From Amyelois transitella (lineage: Eukaryota; Arthropoda; Insecta; Lepidoptera; Pyralidae), in NCBI RefSeq assembly GCF_032362555.1, contig NC_083512.1, forward strand, positions 9,412,001 through 9,476,000: a stretch of DNA of 64,000 nucleotides, given 5' to 3'. Below, one piece after another: positions 31,561 through 44,060 of the stretch. Positions within the stretch are counted from its first letter, which is position 1, and each line of letters starts with the position of its first letter. The notes beneath the pieces were generated by a model that saw nothing but the letters and a program-made list of their open reading frames with translations, had not been told where the DNA came from and made no database searches. Position numbers and translations under genes: made by a program.

Positions 31561-31867
31561 ATTAAAATTGTTCCAACTTAGCATCCTAAACGCGTATGCG
31601 CAGTTGCTTAAGCTTAATAACTAATATAAAACTTGTTATGAGCAAGCAGTTATAATAATAAAGTACTAAAATTACAAATACATACAATACAGTTAACCAC
31701 AAACAATTACAAAAACAATGCCAGACTATGTACTAGATGTGGTGCAGAGAATCTTGAATATATCAGTTTTAAATTTACGTAATCTGCAATTAAATATATC
31801 AATGTCCACACTGACTACCTAAATCTTTACCATTATACCGATTGAAGTGAATGGAACTTAAATAAGC

Positions 31868-31975
31868 AATAAAAAATATCACGTTTAAACATTACGGGGT
31901 ACACAGAACCTTCTCGCACAGCACAGTCTTGACAATATTCAAACGCCACGCTCAACTGGATAACTTAATGTTCCC
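31868..31975 (-). repeat. Decayed TATG-SINE
   Basis: ATCACGTTTAAACATTACGGGG, TACACAGAACC, CACAGTCTTGACAA and GCCACGCTCAACTGG retain the SINE order. Confidence 0.55.
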
Positions 31976-32949
31976 ATCTGAACTCCACAACCTTTTAAAT
32001 CACTGAAATGAACTATTACGAGTACTTATTAAGATAGTTTAATTATATGTACTCTGTTTTATCTGCTCAACTTTCCGAGAATTACTTTTTTATCAACATT
32101 ATACCATAAAAAGAACCCTTAAAACAAATTAAATACGGAAGTCTTACAATTAAACTCTGCTCATCTTTTTTTAATTTCCAAGAATTATACATTTCATAAA
32201 CACCTTAAACAAGGGTCTTCCTATGCTTCTTTGTAACGTGAAACTGTCATAATATTAAAAATTGTATGGTCAACAACATAATAAGAATACAGCATCAAAC
32301 ATTTTAAAATATTTCAACACGACACTTATTACGATAGAACTTAATGCATTAATTACATTTTTTACCGTCTCAACCCCATTTCAAATCGCAACTAATTTAA
32401 TAAATCTGAAACTAAGTTTGTTTATTACCGCAGTTAAATCACTAGAACCATTTTACTGAAACTCCGTAGAAATAGTGGAAAAGAACTTAAAGAAATCCCT
32501 ACAGAATCGGGAAAATCTTGAACTTCAGTTCAATGCGGGCTGCTTCTGTCAGTCAAAAGGATGTTATTTTTTTTTGTATAGTGTAAACATTATGTATTTG
32601 GCTGTACTTGCATCAAGTAATTACAGTTGACTTGAGTTCCTCGTGCCTTTGATTGTGTACTGAGCCTTCGGGCTGAGAACACAACATTGTGGAAGACAAA
32701 CGGGAAGTCCGAAAATTTATTAAAAATTCATAGAAGACTTTTGTGAGAGACTTCGCTCGGGTGAAGCTTTTTAGGGGTTTCTCTTACCCGTCTGTCCATC
32801 CGTATATCACAAACATTTTATAAAGACTAGGTATGCATGTAAGGCTGAAATTTTGAAGGTATTCCAGGCCTAATCTGAAATTGGAAGTTTTAACGGATTA
32901 TTTAATGTTGTACTAGTCTCTATTCATGTCATAATTTTTTCAAGTAGTC
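31976..32949. other. No gene recognised
   Basis: AT-rich. A short 65-codon plus-strand frame at 32262 is low-complexity. A stretch with CGCTCGGGTGAAGC and CCCGTCTGTCCATCCG at 32750..32815 looks like a Helitron-derived repeat relic. Confidence 0.4.
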
Positions 32950-33060
32950 TGGATGTTTATTAAAAAATGTTAAATACAAAATTTAGTACCACTGAGTTAA
33001 GTACCCTATAACACAAGTCTTGAACTTATTTTGGGCTCGCATAACTATATTTTGCCCCAT
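32950..33060 (+). repeat. tRNA-SINE 3' body
   Basis: TGGATGTTTATTAAAAAATG, ACTGAGTTAAGTACCC and CACAAGTCTTGAACTTATTTTGGG match the SINE body. The tRNA head is missing. Confidence 0.65.
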
Positions 33061-33639
33061 GTGAAAGTAATTCATAATTTTTTGTTTACAATTAAACATG
33101 CAATCTCGTTGTATGAATGAAGTAAATACTAGCTGTCAAAATTCTCTCAAATTAAAATAGACTGGTCCAATTCGGTTCTGTTTACATAATAGACAAATTG
33201 ACATTGTCGAATGGGCCTACAAACGTCAATAGGACTTAGGGAATTATGCAAAATAACGTGGTAGTCGGCTCATTTGACGGACCCGGCGCGCCAGCCCTTG
33301 TACTCGCTTTAATTAACTTTATTAACATAAATGACGACCACAATTTTGGAATACATGCAAGACTATACATAAGCGGCATCTCTGGTAATTGAATGTCATT
33401 GTATGCAGTAAAAAGGGAAAGATATTTTAAAGTTTAATGCAAAATGACAAATAACGTAGAATGAAAACGGAGTTAATAAAATTTTATTTGGACACAACTT
33501 TTGCAATTTACAATGAGTGTCTTAGTAAGTGCGTACGATACTAAGTGAGCTATGATATATGGCGTAAAAAGGTGAGACATGTGTTATTTACGAATAAATT
33601 CTACCCATGATTCAATATCGAATAGAATATCTTGCAAAG

Positions 33640-33770
33640 GTTGCGAAGATCATTCGGGCTTCGTATGAAGATCTAACTAACCCAATAGAGGATCACAGGG
33701 TGCACCCTTAGGTTCTTTTCCATACAGGTGAGGATATAACTGGAACTAATGTCAAGGTTAGACAAAGAAA
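33640..33770 (-). repeat. Rep-A related fragment
   Basis: ATTCGGGCTTCGTATGAAG, CTAACCCAATAGAGGATC, ACAGGTGAGGATATAACTGG and ACTAATGTCAAGG match the copies at 7.2 and 13.4 kb. Confidence 0.45.
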
Positions 33771-34564
33771 AAGTGAACATACTGTAGGAAGTAATCTAGT
33801 ATAAATCTAGTAATCAAGTACCCAAGTCAGAGCCACGGACATACAGGCAGAGATGGCGAAGTGAGAAGGTAAATAACTGTTGAAATATATTTAACTGCGG
33901 TGTAGGAGTTACTGAGTAAACATACATAAAACGGAATCACATCATGCACGAATTAAATAAATAAATTGTGTTAAAAAAAATAAGCCGGAACTATCAAAAG
34001 TCTAAAAATCCAACGATTTCATTAAATATTGTTTTAAAACCGACGAATATCGTTAGTTTGTCTCGTTGTATGTCAGTTTGTTATTTCTCCAGAACTATTT
34101 GTTAGTACAGCGGCCGCGATCTTGATTCTAAATGAAAACATTGAAAAAAAAACGGCCAATGTTTATAGCGTTACAATAACAAACGGTTCTTTTGGTTTGA
34201 TAAGCCGACATTGAAACAGTTTGATGTTTTGTAAAATTTATCCTTTTCATTAATTCGTATTTTCGAATATAGAAGTTCAAAGCCTTGTCTCTTTTCCTTT
34301 CGCGTGTAAATTTTCAGAAATTCTCTCTTCTCCACTCCTAAAACACTCCTCCTAAATACTAAAAAAATCAGCTTTGTGTACCAATAATTTCTTCCATATT
34401 CTATTACATTCATATTTCCTCTTCCTCATCTTGGTGTTAGTCCTGCGTAGATCCTCATCTCTCTAGACAGGAAACCTGGTGCGCTTTTGACTGTATCGGG
34501 CAAGTCGGTATTTCTCTTTAACTGAAATGAACATCACAGAGTAAAAGTTATTTAAATAACTTGT

Positions 34565-34705
34565 AAAAAGAAAACCGCCTCAAATCGACATCTTCCTTTT
34601 TCTAAGTGTGACAAAACTTTCCTAAAAATCGTATAAAAATCGGTTCAGCGAAACGCGATATAATCGCGGACATACTTGTATATACAAACAGGTCAAACTG
34701 AGAAC
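34565..34705 (+). repeat. Rep-B copy
   Basis: AAACCGCCTCAAATCGACATC, AAAAATCGGTTCAGCGAAACGC, GATATAATCGCGGAC and ATACAAAC are the best-preserved Rep-B landmarks in the window. Confidence 0.55.
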
Positions 34706-35081
34706 CATCTTTTTTTTTTAAAGGAGATTAAAAAGGAAAGCAACTTTTGTTTAACTTGCAAGAAAGTTCATAAAGATTGATGATTTTTAAAATAAGAAAT
34801 CGGTTCCTATTACATTGCCTGCCAAAGATCTCACTTCTATTTATTTTCTAAAATTATTTGAGGGATCAAAGAAGCCATTGCAATTAAACGTACCAAACTT
34901 GGGTTAATAAAGATCTGAAGCACCCATTACCTGATCTTGCTCAATTTAGCAAGATATTTATTTGTTTAAAATTCTATATTTAGGCTTCATATTAACAGAT
35001 GGGCTGATATATAAATCATGATTATTTGATATAATTCCCACGGTACTAAAGTTCTTAAAAATTAATATACATGTCACTTTT

Positions 35082-35133
35082 TGATTGTCTTTCCAAGACT
35101 CTGTCTTACCCGCAAGGGAGACGTGATTATATG
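35082..35133 (+). repeat. TATG-SINE 3' end remnant
   Basis: CCAAGACTCTGTCTTACCC and GCAAGGGAGACGTGATTATATG match the SINE terminus. Confidence 0.6.
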
Positions 35134-35257
35134 TAAAACTTAGTATAGAGAAATTGTTGTACACATTATACGTAAGATATCCCTACGCGGTGACAAGATA
35201 AAGTGTTCTTTATAGCGTAATAAAGTAATGCTGAGATCTGAAAGAATTGACAGGAAT

Positions 35258-35585
35258 ATTGACAGGAATATTGACAGGAATAGAAAAGGGAATGCTTAAA
35301 ATGATGGTCTAGTTTTGACCTGTACTTGAAGAGTGAGAGTTGAGAGTGAAAAAAGGTTGACTAAGCAATACAATGACAGTGCTGATGGGAACGTTGGTAG
35401 GGGAAGACCAAGGCGAACGTACCTTGATCAATTCGGGGATGTCCAGGTGAAAGGTCAGGTCAAGTGTAACTTAAAATAGACGAGGAAGAGTGATGAATGT
35501 GGATGAAGCGAAACAAGTATGCGATAACGATCGTGGCAATTGAAGATGTAGGTATCTTTACCGACAACTCCAGGTGGAGGATGTA
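35258..35585 (+). repeat. RTE-like LINE C-terminal region, degenerate
   Basis: GACAGGAATAGAAAAGGGAATG, AGGTTGACTAAGCA, GGGGAAGACCAAGGCGAACG, GTACCTTGATCAA, GTCCAGGTGAAAGGTCAGG and GAATGTGGATGAAGCGAAAC follow LINE positions about 12125..12390 with many indels. A 15-bp unit (GACAGGAATATT) is repeated at the left edge. Confidence 0.85.
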
Positions 35586-35705
35586 ATTATATGATGATAT
35601 ATTGATATTTATGTTCTTGTTTTTTTTCTGTATTTATATAAAATTTCTGCAGTAGACAACACAACAGTAACATTTGATGCTGCTTTAGAAATGTGAATCC
35701 CGGCA

Positions 35706-35963
35706 GTGCCGTGTGGTTCCCGGCACTAATAAAAAAAGAATACAACCACTCCATCTGTTTTCCATGGATGTAGTAAAAGACGACTAAGGAACAAGTTGAT
35801 AAACTTGTTACTTGCGATGGGCTAGCAACTTGTGACTATTTGAATCTCAATTCTATCATTACGTCAAATAGCTGATCATAGCCTATCAGTCTTTTGAAAT
35901 GAAATGTTGGATCTGTCTACCCCGCAAGGGATATATACGAGATTATATATAAATATATGTATG
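35706..35963 (+). repeat. TATG-SINE, full length, diverged
   Basis: It starts GTGCCGTGTGGTTCCCGG and ends CTACCCCGCAAGGGATATA plus ATATGTATG. It carries a short internal duplication (AAGTTGATAAACTTGTTACTT). Confidence 0.85.
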
Positions 35964-36213
35964 AAGGAAATACAGACATAATGTTGGGTTGCTAACCCAT
36001 CGTCTAAAACTAATGTACCCAGATAAACATCAATTATGTCGACTCGTGTCTAGTCTAGCCCACTTAGACGTCAGCTACACCCACGCTCGTTTATCATCAT
36101 CGCTGTTTTTGAGACTTCAAATAAAAAAGAGGTTCTCAATTCTATTGTACTTTTACTTAGTATCTCATTTTCTTAGTGAGACATATGTCACGAAGTATCA
36201 TACAGCTTTTATT

Positions 36214-36265
36214 TGTATATTTTGCTGGTATATATATATATATATATATACCAGCAAAATATACA
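36214..36265. repeat. Perfect 52-bp palindrome with (TA)11 centre
   Basis: TGTATATTTTGCTGG, an 11-fold TA run, and CCAGCAAAATATACA form an exact palindrome. A second AT run of about 20 bp follows after GATA at 36267. The frame read through it is an artefact of the AT repeat. Confidence 0.9.
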
Positions 36266-36497
36266 GATATATATATATATATATATATAAGTATATAGTA
36301 GTAAGTTTGTAAATATGGTTTGTTATTTTTGTTGTTTTCATTTTTTTTTGATCTAACTTTTAAGTATGTATACTTTTATTTTATTATGTACCCTTTTCAA
36401 GGCAACGAACGAACATCTATAATATTATTGTAAATAGTAATTTAAGTTCTTATGTAAGTGACAAATTGTCTTTATGAGAATAAGTGTCTTTAAACCA

Positions 36498-36725
36498 CAA
36501 TCACGACTATATCACCCATGCGGAGTACACAGAGCCAACAGTCATGAAAATATTGATAGGCCAAGTTCAGGTGTTTAGCTTAATGATAGAATTGAGATTC
36601 AAATAGTGACACGTTGCTAGCCCATCGCCTACAAGGAGAATCCCAAGTTTATTAGCCTGTTACGACCGTGTGGTTCCCAGCATTAAAGAATAGGACCACT
36701 CCATCTCTTTCCCATAGATGTCGTT
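36498..36725 (-). repeat. TATG-SINE with inverted 5' part
   Basis: Positions 36498..36666 are the SINE 3' part in reverse orientation. At about 36667 it switches to the 5' part in forward orientation (CCGTGTGGTTCCCAGC, AGGACCACTCCATCTC). This is the layout made by twin priming. Confidence 0.8.
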
Positions 36726-37109
36726 ATTATTTTATTATCTCGTTTCACCCATAAGACTTGGCATTGTATGGGTATTCGTTTAACTCCTCATTTTCCACTT
36801 GACCGGACAAGATGGAATACTTTGGATTCGCTTAACTAGGGTCTTGCCAAGAGGCTATTACTGACACCACACCAATTTACAAAGCCATTATCTTCAAGTG
36901 AAGTCTTGTAGGTGTGCCTACTTTATTTAGGAAATGTTCGCTGCAAATCTTGCTATTATATGTCATTGTATGTATGCGGAAATAAGATAGCAGTTGCTTA
37001 AAACACTTACCTGAATTTCCTACTGAAGTTTGCCATGTGGTTCGTGACGTGACTACGCACACATCATTCCTATGGTTTCAAGTTGAATATGTTATTTTTT
37101 ATTGTATTG

Positions 37110-37250
37110 TATCACAAACTTTTGGTTTCGAATGAAGAATCTTCAAGGCCAATTCTGTACTAAATTTCATCAAAATCGTTTCAGTGGTTAAGGCGTGGAA
37201 GTGTTACAGACAGACAGCTATTGTCTGTCTGACAGAAGTAACTGCAAAAA
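37110..37250 (+). repeat. Helitron-type dispersed repeat fragment
   Basis: AAATTTCATCAAAATCG, TTTCAGTGGTTAAGGCGTGG and ACAGACAGACAGC are typical phrases of lepidopteran non-autonomous Helitron repeats. A small CAGACAGAC/GTCTGTCTG hairpin sits at about 37208..37232. Confidence 0.45.
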
Positions 37251-37724
37251 AATATAAGTAGGGATTTTTATGGTGGGTACAAACTGATTGAATTAATTGG
37301 TAAAACAGTAAATGACATTGCTCACAATATAATCTCTTTGATCGTTCGTAGCACAGTGCATCGTAGCCGCTACGAAGTTGTAGCAGTTCGTAGAGCCAGC
37401 GCTACGAACTTTGCCGACGAGTTGTAGTGACGCTGGCGACAGTTGAAAATGTAAATTTTTTGGGATATCGATCCTTTGCAAAGAACGTTAATTTTTTAAT
37501 TTATTTTTTAGATAAGAACATAAAATTGTTTATTGTGTTTTCTGTTTGAGGTAAAAAACATTTTGCTAAATCTTCTCAATGCGTAAAAAGTGTCACTACG
37601 TGTGCTATCTTGAGCCAACCCAGATTCCTGAAGTCAATTTCGGGACATCTGTGTGTTTTATTATGAGAATATAGAAAGAAAAGAAGAGATGAAAAATGAG
37701 AAATAATTGATCATTCTTATTATA

Positions 37725-37790
37725 AATTACATTCTTATCCCTTACGTGGAGATAGTGTCTCGAAAAGACTTGAAGGCCGTATTTGGCGAA
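37725..37790 (-). repeat. Decayed TATG-SINE 3' end
   Basis: TTACATTCTTATCCCTTACG, GTGTCTCGAAAAGACTTGAAGG keep the SINE order. Confidence 0.4.
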
Positions 37791-38079
37791 ATAAGAACAA
37801 GAAACTAATTATACTTCTTTTTCTGCGCCAAAGGTCAAAAGAATATTTATATACCAACCACCTAACTGTGTTCGAAAATTAATGAAGTAATAAAGTGACA
37901 GCGCCCTATATGATGAAATATGGCGATAAAATGGCGCAACCTAATTCCAGCGATAACCTTTCTTTAGGAAATTACCCCCATACATACGAGGTAATTGTAT
38001 GAATTGTCAATAAAAGGTCTTAAAAGATAAATATATACTTACTAGCTTATATATTTAATAGCTTCGCTTCTTCTTAATA

Positions 38080-38330
38080 ACATACATAAATACATATGGT
38101 CACGTCTATATCCCTTGTGGGGTAAACAGAGCCAACAGTCTTGAAAAAACTGATCGGCCACGTTTAGCTATTTGGCTTAATGATTGAATTGAGATTCAAA
38201 TAGTTACAGGTTGCTAGCCCCTCGCCTAAAAAGAGAATTCCAATTTTATAAGCCTATCCCTTAGTCGCCTTTTACGACATCCATGGGGAAGAGATGGTTT
38301 GGTGTTATTCATTTTTTTGTTGGTGCCGGT
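38080..38330 (-). repeat. TATG-SINE, full length
   Basis: CATACATAAATACATATGGTC through CATGGGGAAGAGATGG to TTGGTGCCGG. Only the last few 5' bases are missing. Confidence 0.9.
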
Positions 38331-39220
38331 TCTTTGGTTTATTAAAAAAAAAAACTAAAATATAAAGTAGCAATTATCGAATTAATTAATTATGGCTATA
38401 CAATGTTCATGCGAACTGCTTCTATTCCGACGAAAATTGTAAAAGTCACTCAAGGGAGAGACTTGTGATAAATTTTGTAAAGAAATATAATTCTATTTTT
38501 TGTTAGGGTGTGTATTGAAAATCTTGCACGAACCTTGATGTGGGACTAAGGGTATTTTTATAAGACAAAATTACATTCTATGCAAGAATCCGTGGTGTTA
38601 GGGAACTATCTTTAAAAGTCGCTTGCACAGTTTTGTTTTCATACAACTTAGTTATAACTGGTTACAGCATAGTTTTTCAAAGATTTTTTAGGGTAGGTAT
38701 GTACATTTTAACCTAAGATATTTACTATGACAAAATTGGCAAAAAATTATCGATTGAAAGGAAAAACAACACTAAATGAAAATTTTACCGCGCAGGCGAC
38801 TCTCAAAGACAAAATATCAATAAAAATTTCCACCATTCACACAAAAGAAACCAAAAGTCTTGGGCTTATATGAAAATCCCATCTATTCTATATCACAAAT
38901 AATACAATAAAGACGTAACTCAACTAACAATAGAACTTTCTCATGTCTAAAAATAAGGCGATTTTCCGTAAAGACCTTTGATCTAATACAATACTGCGAA
39001 ATATTTTTATGCCACTATCTATGACGCAAAAGTAACTTCTTCATAAGTTTAGTTCGATTTGTCGGACTATAAACGAACAACAATATTCGAAAAGGTTATT
39101 TGAAAGAGTTTACGATACAAGTATCATAAGGTAATGATATATTCGATTACATTATCTTACCTTATTTAGTCTTTATTTAAATAAAAATAAGACTCATTTT
39201 CTAACTAAAATATAAGGCGA
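38331..39220. other. No gene recognised
   Basis: AT-rich sequence with no ORF above 60 codons and no recognisable repeat. Confidence 0.45.
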
Positions 39221-39335
39221 AAAGTAAGGTCAAGAGTAATCTTAACCGACAAGCTTGCATGCGAAAAGATATGAATGTGGATGCAGCGAAAGAAAAATGT
39301 AAGAATCGTGGCAAGTGTAAAGCTGAGTTTGTATT
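39221..39335 (+). repeat. RTE-like LINE 3' end, diverged
   Basis: AACCGACAAGCTTGCATG, ATATGAATGTGGATGCAGCG and GAATCGTGGCAAGTG match LINE positions about 12305..12385. Confidence 0.75.
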
Positions 39336-39659
39336 GTACCTACCCTTCTGGGTAAATTTTATATTATTCAGATTTTATATTGTTGAACAATGACAAAGTA
39401 TGTTGAACTATTCATTTTCGGATGGACGCGATGTCCTTTGGATGGACATATTTTTATATAGTCCGCATGTAACAGGAACGAAGATTCTGGCTTGATGTCT
39501 TCTGCCAGGCCACGTGTTATGTCTGGGAAAGCGCGGCTCAAAAGTTTTTGTGTCAGATATTTTGTAATGATCTAACTTGTATAAAGTTTCGTGCGCGATT
39601 ACAGATCTTCGCTGCTTTTGGCTTATGAGGGAGCCGCCATACACACAATCAATACAAAT

Positions 39660-39707
39660 CATCCACATTCATAACTCTCTTCATGTAAGCTGGGTGGTTT
39701 CGGGTAT
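39660..39707 (-). repeat. RTE-like LINE fragment
   Basis: CATCCACATTCATAACTCTC and TTCATGTAAGCTGGGTGG match the reverse LINE end; only about 48 bp remain. The open frame just to the left (39408..39668) is unrecognised. Confidence 0.7.
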
Positions 39708-40765
39708 CTATTTGTTAAAACGGCAATGTACCTTATATTGATAACGCGACGAAATTTTTCTTTTTTTGAGATTGTTTGTGAAGTTTGATCAATTTAGGAA
39801 TTTTTATTCATATACTAGTCTATGTCAATAAGTGAATTGATTGAACGTAATAATCTGAGAATACCGAGAATACCTACATCCCGCATTTGATTCGATAGAA
39901 ACGATAAGATAATGTTCACGGAGCCGTTTGAATTAATCATCAATCAATCAATACAATGGCATACAAAAGTATATAAGAAAATAATAGGAAAATAGTGTAA
40001 TATGGAGGAAATTAGCAGTGGTAGAAGAATAAAAATTTGGGAAAAAAGAACATCTGTTCGTATGTTTATTTCTACATGCTAAATTACTACGGGAATCGCT
40101 TAGCAAATATTGATGAAACTTTTTTCGTTGTTCACTTTTTAATGATATATTGCGTAAAATTTTAGTAAAAATAAAATACTCCTCACGCGTATAAAGTCTC
40201 GAGTATTAACTAGTAATGTTTGCATGCGCATTTGTTCCACAAAATATCTTATAGGTAAGCTTTTGTAAAAATAAAGTAAAATATGTAACGTTATTACATA
40301 AATATACGTGACCTCAGAATACAATAGAGTATGGCTTATATCACATTTTTTCTTTGCAAAGTCGAGCTTTTGTCGTAAAATATAAAGAACATAGTCCGTT
40401 AAACATCCGAAGAAGTCCATTAGACATGAAATAAGTTGTTTGTTAAAAATTATTAAATATATGGGCAAGAATTTATTATGATTTTTTATACTTAATGATG
40501 ATGTGAATTTTTATACTTCTTTGCTCTGTGTTAATGTATTTTCCTCGTGATGTCAAAGCAGTTGTTACAAGTCTTCAATACTAAGATAAAAGGATTTGTT
40601 TATTCATTATGTAGAATTAACTTTCTTTTCCTTTTATATGTTTTTTGTATTTAATGATGTTTTGAAAAAAACAGGATAATGATACACATTTTAAAGGTTT
40701 CATCAATAACAGATTAATAATCAATTATCGCTTTACTTATTATCTCTCTCTTTCTTTCTGATTTT

Positions 40766-40840
40766 CACAAGTCTCGAACAAACTTACATTGGGGCTAGCT
40801 CAATCTGTGTGATTTTGTCCCGTATACATATATTATATCT
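40766..40840 (+). repeat. tRNA-SINE 3' end
   Basis: CACAAGTCTCGAAC, AACTTACATTGGGGCTAGC, TCAATCTGTGTGATTTTGTC and CCGTATA match the SINE 3' body. Confidence 0.7.
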
Positions 40841-40962
40841 ATTATTGTACCGAGTATAATATTTCTGCGTAGTCCAAGTTTGTTTCGTCATTTCTCTGAA
40901 GACGAGCCCTGCGTCTGCGCACGAACGTGATTTTGTATTGGGTAAGTTTTGTTTTGTTTTAA

Positions 40963-41040
40963 GTTTTTACACGAAGTACTTCCGTCTGACTTCTGTGACC
41001 TTGAAAGAGAATGTAACTCATGGAACATACTCTTAGTTAC
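40963..41040 (+). repeat. Rep-A fragment
   Basis: AGTTTTTACACGAAGTACTTCCG, TCTGACTTCTGTGACC and GAAAGAGAATGTAAC fit the Rep-A block. Confidence 0.5.
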
Positions 41041-42154
41041 AATACCTAAAAATTTCTTTTTTTATTAAATAACAGATATACAAGTATATAACACATTTTA
41101 TTACTGCAGCCAGTTAAATCGATGCCAAAAAATTCTTCATTGTTTTTTACGATGCATCACATATCATGAAGTGATACTACTACAGTTATTTTATTGGCTG
41201 GCTGAACTCCAATTTTTTTGGTACAATGTATCCGATATTCTTGCCTTTGAGACGTACATATAGTTTCAATAGCCATAGCAAAATAAGATTCTATGTATTC
41301 AACCATATATATGTATACAGAATGAGATTTTTTCAACATAGTACATACAGAAAAAATTGTTTATTTGTTTCGTTTGTTAGCTACACTTGTTTAAACCGAT
41401 CCATTTAAAGATGATATGACCTATAATATTCGAAGAAAGATATTTACACGTCTTATCCATTATCATGGCACGAAATATTTGTGAACTATTGAAAACTACA
41501 GCTGAAAGTACCGTCAGCGTGCTCATCTACTATAGATTATTTTCTAAATTACATGCAAAATTTCATAAAGGTGCATGATTAGTGAGTATACCGTTAATAT
41601 TCATTTATTTTAATATTTTTTACACAGAGTAACAAAAGTGAGTTACATAAAGAAAACTGTGTGTAGCTGGTAAACTACCACTTTTGAAAAAGAATTGAAA
41701 AAAAAGAGTTTAACCCATCACCCGAAGTCAATTTCTAGTAGTTCGATACTTCTCGATTCAGCTAACTCGTGTTGAATAGAAATTCGAAATTCAAAATGTC
41801 GTTTACAACGGCCAGTTACAGCAACTACAAACTTTTCCAGTCCAGTTGCTCAATGCGAAACCGACCTAACTTTTCATCGATGAAGTATTTGTGAAACAGA
41901 ACATTTACGAGTATGTACTTTGCATGTTACATTTATTTTAATCTGTACAGAGTAAATTTCTATTCATTAGTAATATTTTAATTAAAAACACTTACGTTAA
42001 ACGTTATGAGATTTTGTTGATTTGTTTCGGGGCCCGGGGCCCCCCTTCCGACTTTAATACTTGTAAAAAATATTTACATAACTAAAACTACTGCAAAAGA
42101 ATCCAATAGTGGTAACGAAATGTTGTTTTTAACATAAACCATTATTTTATTTTT
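41041..42154. other. No gene recognised
   Basis: No supported ORF. A short G/C run (GGGGCCCGGGGCCCCCC, 42029..42045) is compositionally odd in this AT-rich setting. Confidence 0.4.
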
Positions 42155-42268
42155 ACTCAATTCCAGCATTAAGCCTAACAGCTAAAAGTCAGCCTGTCAG
42201 TTTTTCAAGACTGCTGGCTCTGTTTACACCGCATCAGATATAAAAGTGGTTATATGAATGAATGAATG
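42155..42268 (+). repeat. TATG-SINE, 3' half
   Basis: ATTCCAGCATTAAGCCTAACAG, AAGACTGCTGGCTCTG and ATATAAAAGTGGTTATATG lead to a (GAAT)n tail, a variant of TATG. Confidence 0.7.
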
Positions 42269-43240
42269 TTATACCTAAGTAGGTATATTGTTTAACAAAA
42301 TCGCATACATAGTATACTTATTTCAAGACAGTAAATATTTTATTGTCTCATAGTGAGAGAAAAAATGCGAAAATTAACATATTTTGTTGACCAAAGTCAT
42401 TAACGTGTACACAATCGACATTTAATAACACGTTATTAGTCTGATTAATCGAAATTACTGTAATAATAGAATGTCCGAAATATTTAAATTCACTATACAA
42501 AATTTAAATTACACGTCACCTGATATCCTCTTTTATAACATGTCGAATTAACGTCAATAACTAATGGAATAATCCTCTCAACTCAAACATTTTCCGATTA
42601 AAGTAACCCTTAATTAAAATCCGACTAAATCGAAAAGTCCTTCTTTACCCAATTATATAGTTATATCCTTTAATCCGAAATGTGACGGGGCATACGTGTA
42701 ACAAGTGATTAATTTTACTTGCCCTATGTCCCGCACTTACTCACACAATATTACCTAGAAAGGTTCGTAAACCCATGTTAAATAAAAGGTGTCAGTATAC
42801 ACCGGCCAATTACAAAAGGTCGGATTTCACTAGCGTATTCTTGTGAGTCGGCACTTTTTCAAATAGTTACATAGGCCAGTTAATAAAGCGGCCTATTTGC
42901 TCTCTAAATATGGGGGTTTGAGTGTAAGGCTGGCAACACATGACTTTATTCAGTCAAGTCAGGTTTAATTGTTGATAAATTATTTTTCTCCTTACGATGG
43001 CATCTTCTTGTCGAAGGTTGACGTTTATCAAGGCCACTTGTGCTCTCAAGATCGCTGTTGGGAACAAACGTGTGGGAGTGCAGAACAATTGAAGGAGATC
43101 AGCAAGTCAAGATCTCCTTCTGCTAACTCTCTCCTACATATAATCTTTAGATGTTTTTCGATGCTTTATTTAATTAATTGACAATCAAAAAAGCCATCTT
43201 ATCATACTATAATATTTATTTATATATTATTTATTATGTA
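42269..43240. other. No gene recognised
   Basis: Mostly AT-rich. A patch with GATCTCCTTC near 43097..43125 contains a small inverted repeat (GAAGGAGATC / GATCTCCTTC). The 70-codon frame at 42969 has no recognisable domain. Confidence 0.4.
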
Positions 43241-43244
43241 CATT

Positions 43245-43308
43245 AAGTGGAAAGAGGTAGTCTCTGCCTACCCCTCCGGGAAAAAGGCGAGATTTTATGT
43301 ATGTATGT
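43245..43308 (+). repeat. RTE-like LINE extreme 3' end
   Basis: AAGTGGAAAGAGGTAGTCTC, TGCCTACCCCTCCGGGAAAA and a (TATG)n tail match the LINE almost exactly over about 60 bp, a very short 5' truncation. Confidence 0.9.
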
Positions 43309-43742
43309 TCATCGAGGAAAAAGTAAGAATAGAACATAAACTAAAGAGAAATTTAGTACAAGTGCACTACTTATTTCTAGAGAAATTTCTATATTCGTTT
43401 TAAATAAATATATTGTTTTAAATTTACATTCAAAGATTTCTAATATTTTTAACCAGATAACCATTAATTTTTCACCTTGGGTATATTTCAATTAACCTGC
43501 TTTTGTTCATCCTCGCATCATAACCTTTTATACTTTCACAATATCTTCTTTCATATCATAACATATTATTCTTACTATGCTATTCACACTAGTATATATC
43601 CAGCTTAATTTTTCATTATACTCGATCAAGTACTCGACTTGATTGGGTTTCTTGCACTCATTGCATTTGAAATCGAAGGCAAAATGAGTTCCAAGAACTA
43701 AGATTTACATTTCTGTTTGATTCCAACTTCATTTTCTTTTTA

Positions 43743-43774
43743 TCAAGGCTCTATAGGAGCCTATAGAGCCTTGA
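43743..43774. repeat. Perfect palindrome (15-bp arms, 2-nt centre)
   Basis: TCAAGGCTCTATAGG, AG, CCTATAGAGCCTTGA. Confidence 0.85.
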
Positions 43775-43798
43775 ACATACCTTGATTCATATGATGAT

Positions 43799-43890
43799 GA
43801 TCTTGAAAGACTGATAGGTCACGTTCAGCTGATAGGCTAAATGATAGAATTAAGATTCAAAAAGTGACAGGTTTCAAGACCATCGCCTTA
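43799..43890 (-). repeat. TATG-SINE fragment
   Basis: TCTTGAAAGACTGATAGGTC, ACGTTCAGCTGATAGG, GATAGAATTAAGATTCAA and AGTGACAGG are present; the tail is missing. Confidence 0.7.
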
Positions 43891-43924
43891 ACGAGGAAGA
43901 GATCAACATCTGGTGTGATTATGG

Positions 43925-44060
43925 TGATAAACTCTAGATGCGCCTTTAATTACGATCCTGGATTGGGAAAGTCAGGTTTTTAACGACGCCCATCTGACCA
44001 ACTTGTGCTTAGGAACCCAATCCATATTGAAGCACTAGATGGAATTTCCCGTTCCCTTAA
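43925..44060 (+). repeat. Rep-A copy
   Basis: GATCCTGGATTGGGAAAGTC, AGGTTTTTAACGACGCCCATC and GAACCCAATCC follow the Rep-A order. Confidence 0.45.

Noticed and set aside
35989..36312. 107-codon frame with Tyr-Ile repeats
   Set aside because: The second half is the translation of the TA palindrome, so the length is an artefact.
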